From CAYVBJ01 sp964415185 (GTDB lineage: Bacteria; Bacteroidota; Rhodothermia; Balneolales; Balneolaceae), in contig CAYPZI010000009.1 in assembly GCA_964415185.1 (NCBI GenBank), positions 1-52,931 on the forward strand: a stretch of DNA of 52,931 nucleotides, given 5' to 3'. The notes below the pieces were generated by a model. It was not told the DNA's origin. It searched no databases and worked only from the letters and a program-made list of their open reading frames with translations. Positions 34,254-43,531 of this stretch are shown one piece after another (the stretch's first letter is position 1; each line of letters opens with the position of its first letter). Position numbers and translations under genes: made by a program.

Positions 34254-35291
34254 ATGCCTGAACTATCAATTCAATCTTTTAAATATCCTCTTCATTTGAA
34301 AGAAGCCTTTACGATTTCACGCGGCACAAAAAAAACCGTGGAAAATGTTTTCATCAAAATGTCGGCAGATGGGATAACCGGCCTTGGCGAAGCAGCTCCC
34401 AATCGAAGATATCAGGAAGATGCGGATGAAGTATTAAATTTTATTTGGAAAATTGCTCCTGAAGGTAAACTCAAAGCTGATGCACTTTCAGATTTACTGA
34501 ATATAATCCATAAAGAGCCAGGTACGGTTCAATCAGCAGCAGCAGCTTTGGAAATGGCATGGTGGGACTGGTTTGCCAAAGTCAGAGACCGGCCATTATG
34601 GAAACTGTGGGGATCGGAAACCCCTGAAACTCCTGTCACCTCGTACACCATCGGAATAGATGAGCCTGATATAATGCAGCAAAAGGCTATGAATGCAGAC
34701 CATTTTCCGGTATTTAAAGTAAAACTTGGAACAGGGCGCGACAAGGAGATGATCAATTCACTACGTAAAATTACGGATAAACCGATTAGAATTGATGCGA
34801 ATGAAGGCTGGAACTCTCTTGACTATGCCAGGGATATGATCCGTTTCCTGGGTGATAAAAATGTGGAGCTGGTTGAGCAGCCAATGCCTTCATCAAATAT
34901 TGCAGAGATGAAGGAGTTGAAAAAATGGTCACCTCTGCCGTTATTTGCGGATGAAAGTTTTACCGGAATTGAGGATATATCACAAATTTCAGAGTGTTTT
35001 CATGGTATCAACATTAAATTGATGAAAGCAGGCAGCCTGAAAAAAAGCCTTTTGCTTCTTAAAGAAGCACAAAAAAAAGGACTTAAAGTAATGGTTGGAT
35101 GTATGATTGAAAGCAGCCTTGCCATTTCGGCGGGAGCATTGCTGGGGTTAATGGCAGATATTGTGGATCTGGATGGTTTCCTCCTGATAAATAACGATCC
35201 GTTTGAGGGAATCAAATTGACATCCGATTGCAGGCTTCGGTTACCCGAAAGTGCAGGGTTGGGTATTAAAGCTAAACCAAATATATTCTGA
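34254..35291 (+). CDS. Dipeptide epimerase, enolase superfamily (L-Ala-D/L-Glu epimerase type)
   Basis: An MLE-subgroup enolase-superfamily enzyme of 345 residues. The catalytic Lys pair in FKVKLGTG, the metal ligands in IDANEGW, VEQPMP and FADES, and the Lys of IKLMKAGS followed by VGCMIESS fit the dipeptide epimerases that convert L-Ala-D-Glu to L-Ala-L-Glu from recycled murein. Exact dipeptide specificity is not predictable. It follows cdsA by 24 bases. Confidence 0.9.
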   Translation: MPELSIQSFKYPLHLKEAFTISRGTKKTVENVFIKMSADGITGLGEAAPNRRYQEDADEVLNFIWKIAPEGKLKADALSDLLNIIHKEPGTVQSAAAALEMAWWDWFAKVRDRPLWKLWGSETPETPVTSYTIGIDEPDIMQQKAMNADHFPVFKVKLGTGRDKEMINSLRKITDKPIRIDANEGWNSLDYARDMIRFLGDKNVELVEQPMPSSNIAEMKELKKWSPLPLFADESFTGIEDISQISECFHGINIKLMKAGSLKKSLLLLKEAQKKGLKVMVGCMIESSLAISAGALLGLMADIVDLDGFLLINNDPFEGIKLTSDCRLRLPESAGLGIKAKPNIF

Positions 35292-35306
35292 CAGGTAATT
35301 AATGTT

Positions 35307-36215
35307 ATGGAAAAAAGAAAAAAAATTTTTATTACAGGCGGAACCGGGTTTATAGGATCTCATCTAAGAGAGATTCTTTTAAGGCAGGGCCATTATCTCA
35401 CAATTGTAACCCGCTCTCCTGAAAATTATGAAGAAGAGAATGCGGAAAATCAGAAATTTGTACCCTGGAGTGCTGACCTTTCCAAAATTTTTGAGGAAAC
35501 AGATGTAATTATAAATCTGGCCGGTGAAAACCTGTTTGGCAAGCGGTGGACCAAAGAGGTTAAAGATAAAATATACAGCAGCAGGGTTAATACAACCCGC
35601 AAAATTGTAAATTCAATCAAAAAATGTCAAAACCGGCCTTCCTTGCTCATATCAGCCTCAGCTTTGGGATACTATGGGCCCAGCGGGGATAAACTGCTTG
35701 ACGAAAATTCACCATCCGGTGGTGATTTTCTTGCTAAAGTGTGTTTCGATTGGGAAACCGAAGCTGAAAAAGCCTATGCATCGGGGGTAAGGGTAGCCAT
35801 TCCCAGAATTGGTATCGCACTCGAAGGTGACGGGGGCATGCTCGATAAAATGGTTCCGCCATTCAGGTTTTTTATCGGAGGCCCGCTTGGCGACGGCAGC
35901 CAGTATATTCCCTGGATTCATATGAACGACCTCTGCCTTGCACTTCTGTATCCTGTAACGCAAAAAGATTTCAATGGATCTTATAATGCATGTGCACCGG
36001 AACCGGTTACCATGAATGAACTTGCTGCCGCTATTGGCAAGGTGTTAAACCGCCCGTCATTTCTGCGGGTACCGGATTTTGTGATCAGGGCAGCACTGGG
36101 CGAAGCAGCAAATCCTGTTTTAGGCAGCCTCCGGGCTCAGCCCAAACGGCTGCAAACAGCCGGATTTGAATTCGAATTCGAAGACCTGGAAGAGGCACTT
36201 GCGGATGCTCTGTAG
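35307..36215 (+). CDS. TIGR01777-family NAD(P)-dependent epimerase-like protein (YfcH/SDR39U1)
   Basis: An atypical short-chain dehydrogenase of 302 residues. The dinucleotide loop reads FITGGTGFIGSHL; NLAGENLFGKRWT, SASALGYYGPSGD and PWIHMNDL are the diagnostic blocks of this family, and a C-terminal DUF1731-like segment (ALGEAANPVLGSLRAQPKRL) is present. The substrate is unknown. It is the last gene of the run; its TAG stop is the first triplet of a heptamer array. Confidence 0.92.
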   Translation: MEKRKKIFITGGTGFIGSHLREILLRQGHYLTIVTRSPENYEEENAENQKFVPWSADLSKIFEETDVIINLAGENLFGKRWTKEVKDKIYSSRVNTTRKIVNSIKKCQNRPSLLISASALGYYGPSGDKLLDENSPSGGDFLAKVCFDWETEAEKAYASGVRVAIPRIGIALEGDGGMLDKMVPPFRFFIGGPLGDGSQYIPWIHMNDLCLALLYPVTQKDFNGSYNACAPEPVTMNELAAAIGKVLNRPSFLRVPDFVIRAALGEAANPVLGSLRAQPKRLQTAGFEFEFEDLEEALADAL

Positions 36216-36240
36216 TCAGTAGGCAGTAGGCTATAGCCTA
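36213..36240. repeat. Short heptamer array starting at a stop codon
   Basis: Four in-register 7-base units: TAGTCAG, TAGGCAG, TAGGCTA, TAGCCTA. The first triplet is the stop codon of the TIGR01777 gene. Confidence 0.65.
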
Positions 36241-36298
36241 AAATTTTCCTGCAAATTTTAATACGTGCAAGTTTATAGCTATCCAAAACGTTTTAAAA

Positions 36299-36535
36299 TC
36301 TAATAAAAATTATTACTCATGTAAATATCAATGAAGATTTTCATGAATTTCAAAATCCTAACCCCTGAAAAGGGGTAAAACATGAATAGCCCCCACGTCG
36401 CTAAAGCTTTGAGGGACAGGCCCGACTCAAACGAGTCGGGGTTTGATTGCGGCGTATCATTCTACAACCCCGGAGTGGGTTGAACGATCAAGCCTGGGTA
36501 GTTGAACCCATTCAGGGTTCCGTGTAGCTGCAATC
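36299..36535. repeat. Dispersed multi-hairpin element, copy 2
   Basis: This is the better-preserved copy in the 493-base convergent gap between 36215 and 36709. Core 36302-36414 matches copy 1. Successive stems: AATAA/TTATT, ATGAA/TTCAT, ACCCCT/AGGGGT (36361-36376), CCCGACTC/GAGTCGGG (36421-36440), CAACCC/GGGTTG (36465-36482) and GAACCC/GGGTTC (36504-36520). GATTGCGGC (36445-36453) can pair with GCTGCAATC (36527-36535) and would enclose the last two hairpins. The remaining 36541-36708 is AT-rich and shows no gene. Confidence 0.78.
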
Positions 36536-36708
36536 CCAATTTATACCCCGGGTTTCCACCCTCCCAAGTTTTTTTACTATTAGATTTCTTAGTCAGGCAT
36601 CGGATCAATCAAACGCTCATGTATATTCATCCGTAATGCGGCTCATCAGAAAAATCGTTTTGGACAGATGTGAACTTGCATATTATATAATTTATAACCA
36701 CCAACCAC

Positions 36709-39366
36709 CTAAAAAATCGTCCAGGCGCGTATGCCGTCACGTGTATTGGCAATGATTTCATTGTTGCCGTCGCCTGTTATATCTGCTATGACAGGAAAGC
36801 TCATCCCGGATGTGGGCAAGTCAAACTCACGTTCTCCGGAAAGAAGATCCCACGCATAAAGCCTTCCGAAAACAGATAATGACACCAGGTTTTGCCTTTC
36901 ATTCTTATTGATATCGGTTATTAAAGGATCCACTTCAAAATCGGCTTGCTGGCCCATCGATTGTGTAAATTTGAGACTTCCTGAAGTGCTATACAGGTAA
37001 ATAGATCCGTTTCTGTCCTGAAGTAAAATGAGATCTTCCCTGTAAAAATTGCCGCTATTGTCCTGCATGAGTGGGCGTTCGATAGAAGGTGTATTAATCA
37101 GTTCGGAATTGGAAACATCCAGTTTTTGAATAGTCAATGAATCGGACCGGATGGTTTCGGCAAGGGTATCGGCAAAAACAGGCTCAAATCCAAGTGAATA
37201 GAGACTGCCGTTCAAGCCGGAAACATAGATATGATCTTCATGAACAAACGGGGATTTAACGATTGAAGATTCAAAAAATACCGGAAATCCGGCTTTAAGG
37301 GAACCATTGATCAGCCATCCATGCAGGGCATTTTCGGCTATGGCAAATAGTGCATTTTCGTTGCTGAATGTACCAAGCACTGGTGGTGATGTGATCACTG
37401 AATTGGTAACCCTGGGCCAGCCGTTTACCGCTTCACCTCTTGCATTCAGAACATGTATGCGGCGGTCTGCAGTAGCTACAATTATCTCTGCAATTCCGTT
37501 TCTGGTTAGATCAGCAACCTGAAGAGGCGTCGTTACTTGCTCGTTAAGAGTAATGGGAAAACTTGGAAGCTGGATTCCAGTCTCATTCCAGGCGTAAATT
37601 TTATTGCCGGCAGCGAGCATAATTACATTCTGGTTATTGCCGTACCAGTCGTATACCACCGGTTGTCCCACCGGTTCATCTTCTCCCGTAGAGGCCTGCA
37701 TAACCACTGTGCCATCAGAAGCCAGGGCATAGAGATTTCCATTATCCGTTGCAAATATGATTTCATTGCGCACGGAACCGCTGATATCGGCAAGAACCGG
37801 CTGTCCGGAGATCTCATTACCATCGATAGGAAAAACCCATTGCTCGCGATAGGGCTGGTCAAACGTTTCAACCTGATATGAGGAGATATCTAAAGTCAGA
37901 GGTCCGTTTTCGGTATCACGGACGGTTGTAATTGAAAAGAGATCGAAATTTGCAAGAATGGCACCGGCGTAATTTTGTGGCTTAAGCCATTCCTGGATAT
38001 ATCGTCCGAATGAGTTTGCATCTATGTAGAGCAGCGAGCTGATTTCATCCGGCTGCCCGGAACGGATATTCATGTAACGATCTTCATAAAACATTACCCG
38101 GCGCCTGTCTGCATCATTTTGAACGCTTTCGGATAATCCCTTTCTGCGTGATAATGCAACAGCCCTGTTTCCGGTAAAAGACAGGTAAAAATTTAAAAAA
38201 GGATTCATGTCTCCGCTGAAGAGCAGGCCGGCTTGCCTGCTCTGAAAGAAGTAAGAATCATCTACTTTGGTTATCAGGTCTCTTTCAACAAGAGTATTCA
38301 GGGCAGTTTTCAAATTATCAGCATTTTTTACTTCCCTGAGAAAGAGGAATTCACTTGTACTCATCGCCCCCGATTCGGCAAAAGCTGCAAATGCCACTTC
38401 ATCTCCAAGAGTTTCAGCAATACTTCGCCAATATGATTCATTTTCAATCAGGTAGAGATCGAGTTCATTTGCCTGATTTAATGAATCCTGCGGGTAATGA
38501 ATCATTTTCGGCTCTGATCTGAAAATAGAAAAAGCGGCAGCATTGGATGGTATAAAACGGTCCAGGACCGGTTTTCCGGCCAGGCCGTTAATTGATTGAA
38601 TTAACGGTGAAGATGGGGTTTCAATTTCCAGATTTCCTTGTAGTCTCCACTTCATATCGGTAATATTTTCATCCGGCTGAACAAGGAGGACGGGATTAGT
38701 GCCTTCAAAAGCGTTTTTAATGAAAGGCCTGTATTCTACACCGGCAAGTTGCTGAATCCATTCCGGGGTTTGAGGTGTGTTTAATAATACGGATAGCTGG
38801 TCAGGCCTGTTTGCCGTGAAATTAAGCCGCTGATCGGGATTATTCAGGGCGCGTATGGAATTTTCAATCGCAAGGCTCGATTCGGAAATAAGGAGGAAAT
38901 CATCAACGTCAGCTATAAAAATGATGGCCGGCGACAGGAAAAGCTTTTCAATTGTAAACCCCTGAAATTCATAGTTGTTTTGAATAAATTCTTTCTGGTA
39001 ATTTGCTTTCAGTGAATCCATAAGGATTTTGTTCTGTCCGGTTTCAACAATCCAGAGCGGCTGCATAAAATCAGATGTTTCAGGAAAAAGGGCTACAGCA
39101 CGCAGTTTACCACGTCTTGATATTTCTTCATCGATCAGCCCTCCTGCCTGAAAAGCCGAAGGTGTAATATCATCAAAAAATGGAATGAAAGGCTGATTTA
39201 AAAAATAATCTATTGTATTATTGTTGTCGGGAAATATGACCAATATATTTTTTTTGGATAAAGTGTCTTTCCAGTTTACCGCTTTTTGTTCGGTACATGA
39301 ATAGATAAATCCGGCCAAAATGAGAAACAGAAAAGTTGATGAAATAAATAGATATTTTTGAATCAC
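36709..39366 (-). CDS. Large lipoprotein with a C-terminal beta-propeller of FG-GAP/PQQ-like repeats
   Basis: An 885-residue exported protein with lipobox IYSC at about Cys24. The N-terminal 500 residues show no family I recognise. The C-terminal part (about 515-885) is built of blade-like repeats: VLADISGSVRNEIIFATDNGNLYAL, LQVADLTRNGIAEIIVATAD, and finally IADITGDGNNEIIANT, with D-x-x-x-x-G-x-x-E cores typical of FG-GAP/VCBS beta-propellers that bind Ca2+. It probably acts at the outer membrane or cell surface. It is alone on its strand. Confidence 0.8.
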   Translation of the reverse strand: MIQKYLFISSTFLFLILAGFIYSCTEQKAVNWKDTLSKKNILVIFPDNNNTIDYFLNQPFIPFFDDITPSAFQAGGLIDEEISRRGKLRAVALFPETSDFMQPLWIVETGQNKILMDSLKANYQKEFIQNNYEFQGFTIEKLFLSPAIIFIADVDDFLLISESSLAIENSIRALNNPDQRLNFTANRPDQLSVLLNTPQTPEWIQQLAGVEYRPFIKNAFEGTNPVLLVQPDENITDMKWRLQGNLEIETPSSPLIQSINGLAGKPVLDRFIPSNAAAFSIFRSEPKMIHYPQDSLNQANELDLYLIENESYWRSIAETLGDEVAFAAFAESGAMSTSEFLFLREVKNADNLKTALNTLVERDLITKVDDSYFFQSRQAGLLFSGDMNPFLNFYLSFTGNRAVALSRRKGLSESVQNDADRRRVMFYEDRYMNIRSGQPDEISSLLYIDANSFGRYIQEWLKPQNYAGAILANFDLFSITTVRDTENGPLTLDISSYQVETFDQPYREQWVFPIDGNEISGQPVLADISGSVRNEIIFATDNGNLYALASDGTVVMQASTGEDEPVGQPVVYDWYGNNQNVIMLAAGNKIYAWNETGIQLPSFPITLNEQVTTPLQVADLTRNGIAEIIVATADRRIHVLNARGEAVNGWPRVTNSVITSPPVLGTFSNENALFAIAENALHGWLINGSLKAGFPVFFESSIVKSPFVHEDHIYVSGLNGSLYSLGFEPVFADTLAETIRSDSLTIQKLDVSNSELINTPSIERPLMQDNSGNFYREDLILLQDRNGSIYLYSTSGSLKFTQSMGQQADFEVDPLITDINKNERQNLVSLSVFGRLYAWDLLSGEREFDLPTSGMSFPVIADITGDGNNEIIANTRDGIRAWTIF

Positions 39367-39511
39367 AGGTTTAATAATAAGTTTGCAAGCAAATGGTTAT
39401 AGCAATAACGTATCTGAAAATTACAAATTAGTTCCGATTACTATCACTCCATACATCATAAAACAACGGCAAAATTGTTTTGGATGGGGTAAAAGGTAAG
39501 AAATTTTATCT

Positions 39512-41623
39512 ATGAGTTTTTTAAATCCGCTATTTTTAATTGCATTGGTTTCCGTAGGGGTTCCGGTATTGATTTACCTGCTGAACCTGAGAAAACCTCA
39601 AAAAGTTAAATTCTCAACTCTTGCTTTTTTTGATGTTCTGAAAACAACATCATTAAAGCGCATCAAAATAAAGCGCTGGCTTTTGCTGGCTATTCGGTGT
39701 GCTGCTGTGATTATGCTGGTACTGGCTGCATCGAGGCCTTTTTTGCCGCCGCTAATGGGGTTCGAGGGAGGTAACAATGAACCGAAATCGATTGGTATTC
39801 TCATTGACAACAGCCCAAGTATGAACCAGGTGGATTCCGGAGGCCCCTTTTGGGAACAGGCGCTGTCAACCGCCAAATCGGTTATTTCATTGGCAGGCAA
39901 TGAAGACAAGATTTATCTCGAAGTTTCAAACGGCCCGTCAACAAAGTCACCGGGTTATTCTGCTGATGCAGCAGAAGCTTTTTTAAGTGAACTTGAAGTT
40001 AAAAATGGCGGTAATTATACATCGCTGCGACTGCGGAACCTTGCCAGCCGCCTGAATGATTCACCGGAGCCTGTGGATGTTTTGTATATCATAACAGACG
40101 GACAACAAACCCAGTTTGCAGAACTTTTTTCCACTTCAGCTAAAAATAGTTCCGTATCTGTTCAGGTTTTTAAGGTCGGTGAAACTGTTCAGGATAATGT
40201 TCATATCAGCAGCGTGGAGATGGTGAGCGGAAACCCGGGCGGCAGCAGTGAGATTGAATTTGAAGTCACAGTTGAAAATTCAGGCAGCAGCCCGGTTAAG
40301 AATTATTTTCTGAGTGCAGAACTGAATGGTGAAATGACGTCTCAAATTGTATTGAATCTGGATGCAAAGTCTTCGAAAAAGTACAAAATGAACCTGCCAT
40401 CTATTCAATCGGATGCTGCAAAGGCTGTATTTTTTATCGAAGGCGATGAATATACATTCGATAACAGGTATAATGTTGCCATTCAGGAACCCGAACCACA
40501 AAATATTCTTGTGCTGCAGAATGCAAATGGTAACAGCTCTTTTCAAAGCTATCTGAAACCACTTATGCAAGCTGCATCGGTTGAAAACCGGAACCTGGAT
40601 ATTAGGTTCGAAGAGCCGGCTCCCTCACTTATTTCGGAATTTCAAAATTTTGATTCGATTGTACTGGACGGGCTGGAAGAGATTCCTGAATATGCTATTT
40701 CTGAGCTTGCTGATTACGTACAAAGCGGAAATGGATTGTTGTTCCTGCCATCTGCAACCGGAGAAATGAACAATTACAACCGTTTTTTCAGCAGTGCAGG
40801 GGCCGGCAGGTTTGCAAATGTTACCGGCAGCTATGGGTCCTTCAGGGCTATTGACAGGCTTTCTGCGGTAACAGAGGGGCATCCCGTTCTTGATGAAATG
40901 TTTGAAAAGCAGGAAGATGAGGAAGTAAAAATCAATGCTCCTGAAATATTCTACTACTACCAGCAGGCGCCAAGAGAATCATCTTCCGTGTTTACGATTG
41001 CATCGACACAAACCGGAGAGCCACTTCTGGTTGAATATAAAACCGGAAGCGGGATTTTTATTATTTCCGGAATTGGCAGTGACCCTGGGTGGTCAAACTT
41101 TCCGGTTAAGCCTCTTTTTGCACCTTTGCTTTACAGGACAGTTATGTATCTGACTTCCGTAGAAGCAGACGGCCTGGAAAAACATGTTTTAGGTAATAAA
41201 TTCAGAAATGTGCTGCCATCTGCTCCGGAAGAAGTTGTTATTTTCTATAAAGAGAAGGAAATAATCCCTGAAGTAAGCCGTATTTACCGGGGTACCGAAA
41301 TAACATATACCGATGAGAATTGGGAACCGGGGTGGCTGGAGCTGAATGCTGACGGGAAAAAAAGATTGATTGCACTCAATCAGAATGCAATGGAATCAAA
41401 CTTTGAAACGTTAGATATGAGAAATTTGGAAGCAGAGTTTGAATCGGTCTTCCCCAATATACTGGCTGATCAAATTGGAACTGACATTGAGGATGCAGAA
41501 AAGCAGATTCAGTCGGCTTCATTCGGAAGGGAAATTTGGTACTGGTTTATTATAACGGCAATTGTTTTATTATTACTCGAATCGATTATATCGAGAAGCT
41601 ATAAAGCAGAAACAATACAATAA
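39512..41623 (+). CDS. BatA-like membrane protein with VWA domain
   Basis: A 703-residue protein. It begins with the BatA-type double-helix domain (MSFLNPLFLIALVSVGVPVLIYLL-NLRKP, then IKRWLLLAIRCAAVIML). A von Willebrand A domain follows with a MIDAS motif Asp99-x-Ser101-x-Ser103 (DNSPSMN). The middle has beta-rich CARDB-like segments and a glutamine-amidotransferase-like stretch, and the C-terminus has one more helix (IWYWFIITAIVLLLLE). Related Bacteroidota proteins sit in aerotolerance or MoxR operons, but no MoxR ATPase is adjacent here. It overlaps the next gene by one base. Confidence 0.82.
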   Translation: MSFLNPLFLIALVSVGVPVLIYLLNLRKPQKVKFSTLAFFDVLKTTSLKRIKIKRWLLLAIRCAAVIMLVLAASRPFLPPLMGFEGGNNEPKSIGILIDNSPSMNQVDSGGPFWEQALSTAKSVISLAGNEDKIYLEVSNGPSTKSPGYSADAAEAFLSELEVKNGGNYTSLRLRNLASRLNDSPEPVDVLYIITDGQQTQFAELFSTSAKNSSVSVQVFKVGETVQDNVHISSVEMVSGNPGGSSEIEFEVTVENSGSSPVKNYFLSAELNGEMTSQIVLNLDAKSSKKYKMNLPSIQSDAAKAVFFIEGDEYTFDNRYNVAIQEPEPQNILVLQNANGNSSFQSYLKPLMQAASVENRNLDIRFEEPAPSLISEFQNFDSIVLDGLEEIPEYAISELADYVQSGNGLLFLPSATGEMNNYNRFFSSAGAGRFANVTGSYGSFRAIDRLSAVTEGHPVLDEMFEKQEDEEVKINAPEIFYYYQQAPRESSSVFTIASTQTGEPLLVEYKTGSGIFIISGIGSDPGWSNFPVKPLFAPLLYRTVMYLTSVEADGLEKHVLGNKFRNVLPSAPEEVVIFYKEKEIIPEVSRIYRGTEITYTDENWEPGWLELNADGKKRLIALNQNAMESNFETLDMRNLEAEFESVFPNILADQIGTDIEDAEKQIQSASFGREIWYWFIITAIVLLLLESIISRSYKAETIQ

Positions 41624-42216
41624 TGAGTCTTACAGCTGATATTTATACCGTATTTGTGTTTTTGTTAGCACTATTTACCCTGGCATCCACATTTTTGGCT
41701 GTCTATTCAATTGCAAATACGGTAAGGTTAAAAAACATCAGGATGAGCTGGAAAAGAGGCAAACTGGGAGGATATCCTGTTTTTTCAACGTCCTTTTTAC
41801 TTGTATCCGTACTGCTTACTGCAGTTGTTTTTGGTAACGGTTTAAATCATTACTACATCGTTTCGGGCTGCTATGTGTGGATTAGTGCCTGCTGGTTTAC
41901 TTCAAGCTATCTTGCATCGCTTTGTTTTATATCCGATTATGGCATTGTAAAAAATATTAATGATCCTTCTCAGACAGTCGCCTGGCATCAGGTTACCGAC
42001 CTTGTTGAAAAGCAGGATAAAAATGGAACCTCCATGGTTTTCATCTACCAGAAACCAAATAAATCTCCCGGATTTCAGATTCCTGAACTTGTCAGGCTCG
42101 AATTGTTTGTTCCCGATGAAAAAGAATCAACATTTCAAAAAATTCTTACTTACAAGCTTGGGAGTACTATTGAAAACGTTACAGGCAAATCAATTGACGT
42201 AAAAGCGTTTGAATAA
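41623..42216 (+). CDS. Membrane protein with a C-terminal PH-like domain
   Basis: A 197-residue protein with three to four hydrophobic segments (about 8-30, 55-75, 78-105), then a soluble domain starting SDYGIVKNINDPSQTVAWHQVTDL that has the strand-turn-strand W-H-Q-V-T-D pattern of bacterial PH domains. No family name is certain. It is translationally coupled to the BatA-like gene (TAATG), so the two proteins probably work together at the membrane. Confidence 0.65.
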   Translation: MSLTADIYTVFVFLLALFTLASTFLAVYSIANTVRLKNIRMSWKRGKLGGYPVFSTSFLLVSVLLTAVVFGNGLNHYYIVSGCYVWISACWFTSSYLASLCFISDYGIVKNINDPSQTVAWHQVTDLVEKQDKNGTSMVFIYQKPNKSPGFQIPELVRLELFVPDEKESTFQKILTYKLGSTIENVTGKSIDVKAFE

Positions 42217-42236
42217 AATATTATCTATCAAAAACT

Positions 42237-43520
42237 TTGATTGAGACTAAGCAAAACTCCGTAGCCCGTGAACGCGCATTGCTGGTGGGAATTTATGGAG
42301 CAGACACCATGCGATGGCAGGCCGAAGAATACATTGACGAACTGGAACTTCTTGCCGACACTGCCGGTGCCGAAACCGTAACAAAACTCCTGCAAAACCG
42401 CTTATATCCCGACCCGGCAACCTATGTGGGCAAAGGAAAATTGACGGAACTAAACCATATCATAGGTGACAAATCTATTGACACCCTGATTTTTGATGAT
42501 GATCTTTCAGCGACCCAGATCCGGAATATTGAAAAAAGTTCAAAGGCCAAAGTTCTTGACAGAAGCGGACTGATCCTGGATATTTTTGCATCTCACGCTA
42601 AAACCGCAGCAGCCAAAACACAGGTTGAGCTGGCGCAGCTTCAATATCTTTTGCCGCGCCTTACCCGTTTTTGGTCTCACCTTTCCAGGCAAAAAGGCGG
42701 AATTGGAACCAAGGGGCCCGGTGAAACCCAGATTGAAACAGACCGAAGATTAATCGGACAACGTATTGCCGTTTTAAAAGACAAACTGGAAAAGCTTGAC
42801 AGACAAAGGATTACACAGCGAAAAAGAAGAGAAAAATTGGTCCGCGCTGCATTGGTAGGTTATACAAATGCAGGCAAGTCAACCCTTATGAATGCAATGA
42901 CAGAAACGGATTTGCTTGCTGAAGACCGCCTCTTCGCCACCCTTGACTCTACGGTTCGCCGCCTTGAACTTGAAAATCACACGGTTCTCATGTCTGATAC
43001 CGTCGGGTTTATCAGGAAACTGCCGCACAATTTGATCGAAAGTTTTAAATCGACGCTCGACGAAGTAAGGGAAGCCGATCTGCTGTTGCACGTGGTGGAC
43101 GCTTCATCACCCATGATTGAAGAGTATATTGAAGTAGTAGAAAATACACTTGATGAACTCGGCATAAAAGACAAGAGAAAACAACTGATTTTCAACAAAA
43201 TCGACAAGGTGGATCCTGCAAAATTGACCGAGCTGAAAAGAAGATATCCTTCGGTTATGTTTGTTTCGTCGGTCAGGGGAATAGGCATCGGGAAACTAAA
43301 AGAGAGAATCAGTAATATAATTGAAGAAGATTATGTATCATTCAACTACAGAATACCATTAAAATATTATAAGGCTGTTGCTTTTTTACATGAAGTTGCC
43401 ATAATTGAGCAAGAACAATATGATCAGAACGACGTTATTTTAAAAGGACGGGCTTTGAAACAAAGTTGTGAAAAATTTGACAGTATGGTAGAGATGATGC
43501 AAACACCAGAAGAAACTTAG
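42237..43520 (+). CDS. hflX: Ribosome-associated GTPase HflX
   Basis: This GTPase splits or rescues stalled 70S ribosomes, particularly under stress. It has 427 residues. The N-terminal nucleotide-binding domain starts RERALLVGIYG, the glycine-rich linker is SRQKGGIGTKGPGETQIE, and the G domain has Walker A GYTNAGKSTLM, G3 DTVGFIRKLP and G4 NKID. The start is TTG at 42237 because the conserved N-terminal strand begins about 13 codons later and no ATG precedes it in frame. Confidence 0.95.
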   Translation: MIETKQNSVARERALLVGIYGADTMRWQAEEYIDELELLADTAGAETVTKLLQNRLYPDPATYVGKGKLTELNHIIGDKSIDTLIFDDDLSATQIRNIEKSSKAKVLDRSGLILDIFASHAKTAAAKTQVELAQLQYLLPRLTRFWSHLSRQKGGIGTKGPGETQIETDRRLIGQRIAVLKDKLEKLDRQRITQRKRREKLVRAALVGYTNAGKSTLMNAMTETDLLAEDRLFATLDSTVRRLELENHTVLMSDTVGFIRKLPHNLIESFKSTLDEVREADLLLHVVDASSPMIEEYIEVVENTLDELGIKDKRKQLIFNKIDKVDPAKLTELKRRYPSVMFVSSVRGIGIGKLKERISNIIEEDYVSFNYRIPLKYYKAVAFLHEVAIIEQEQYDQNDVILKGRALKQSCEKFDSMVEMMQTPEET

Positions 43521-43531
43521 AAGAATCAGAC

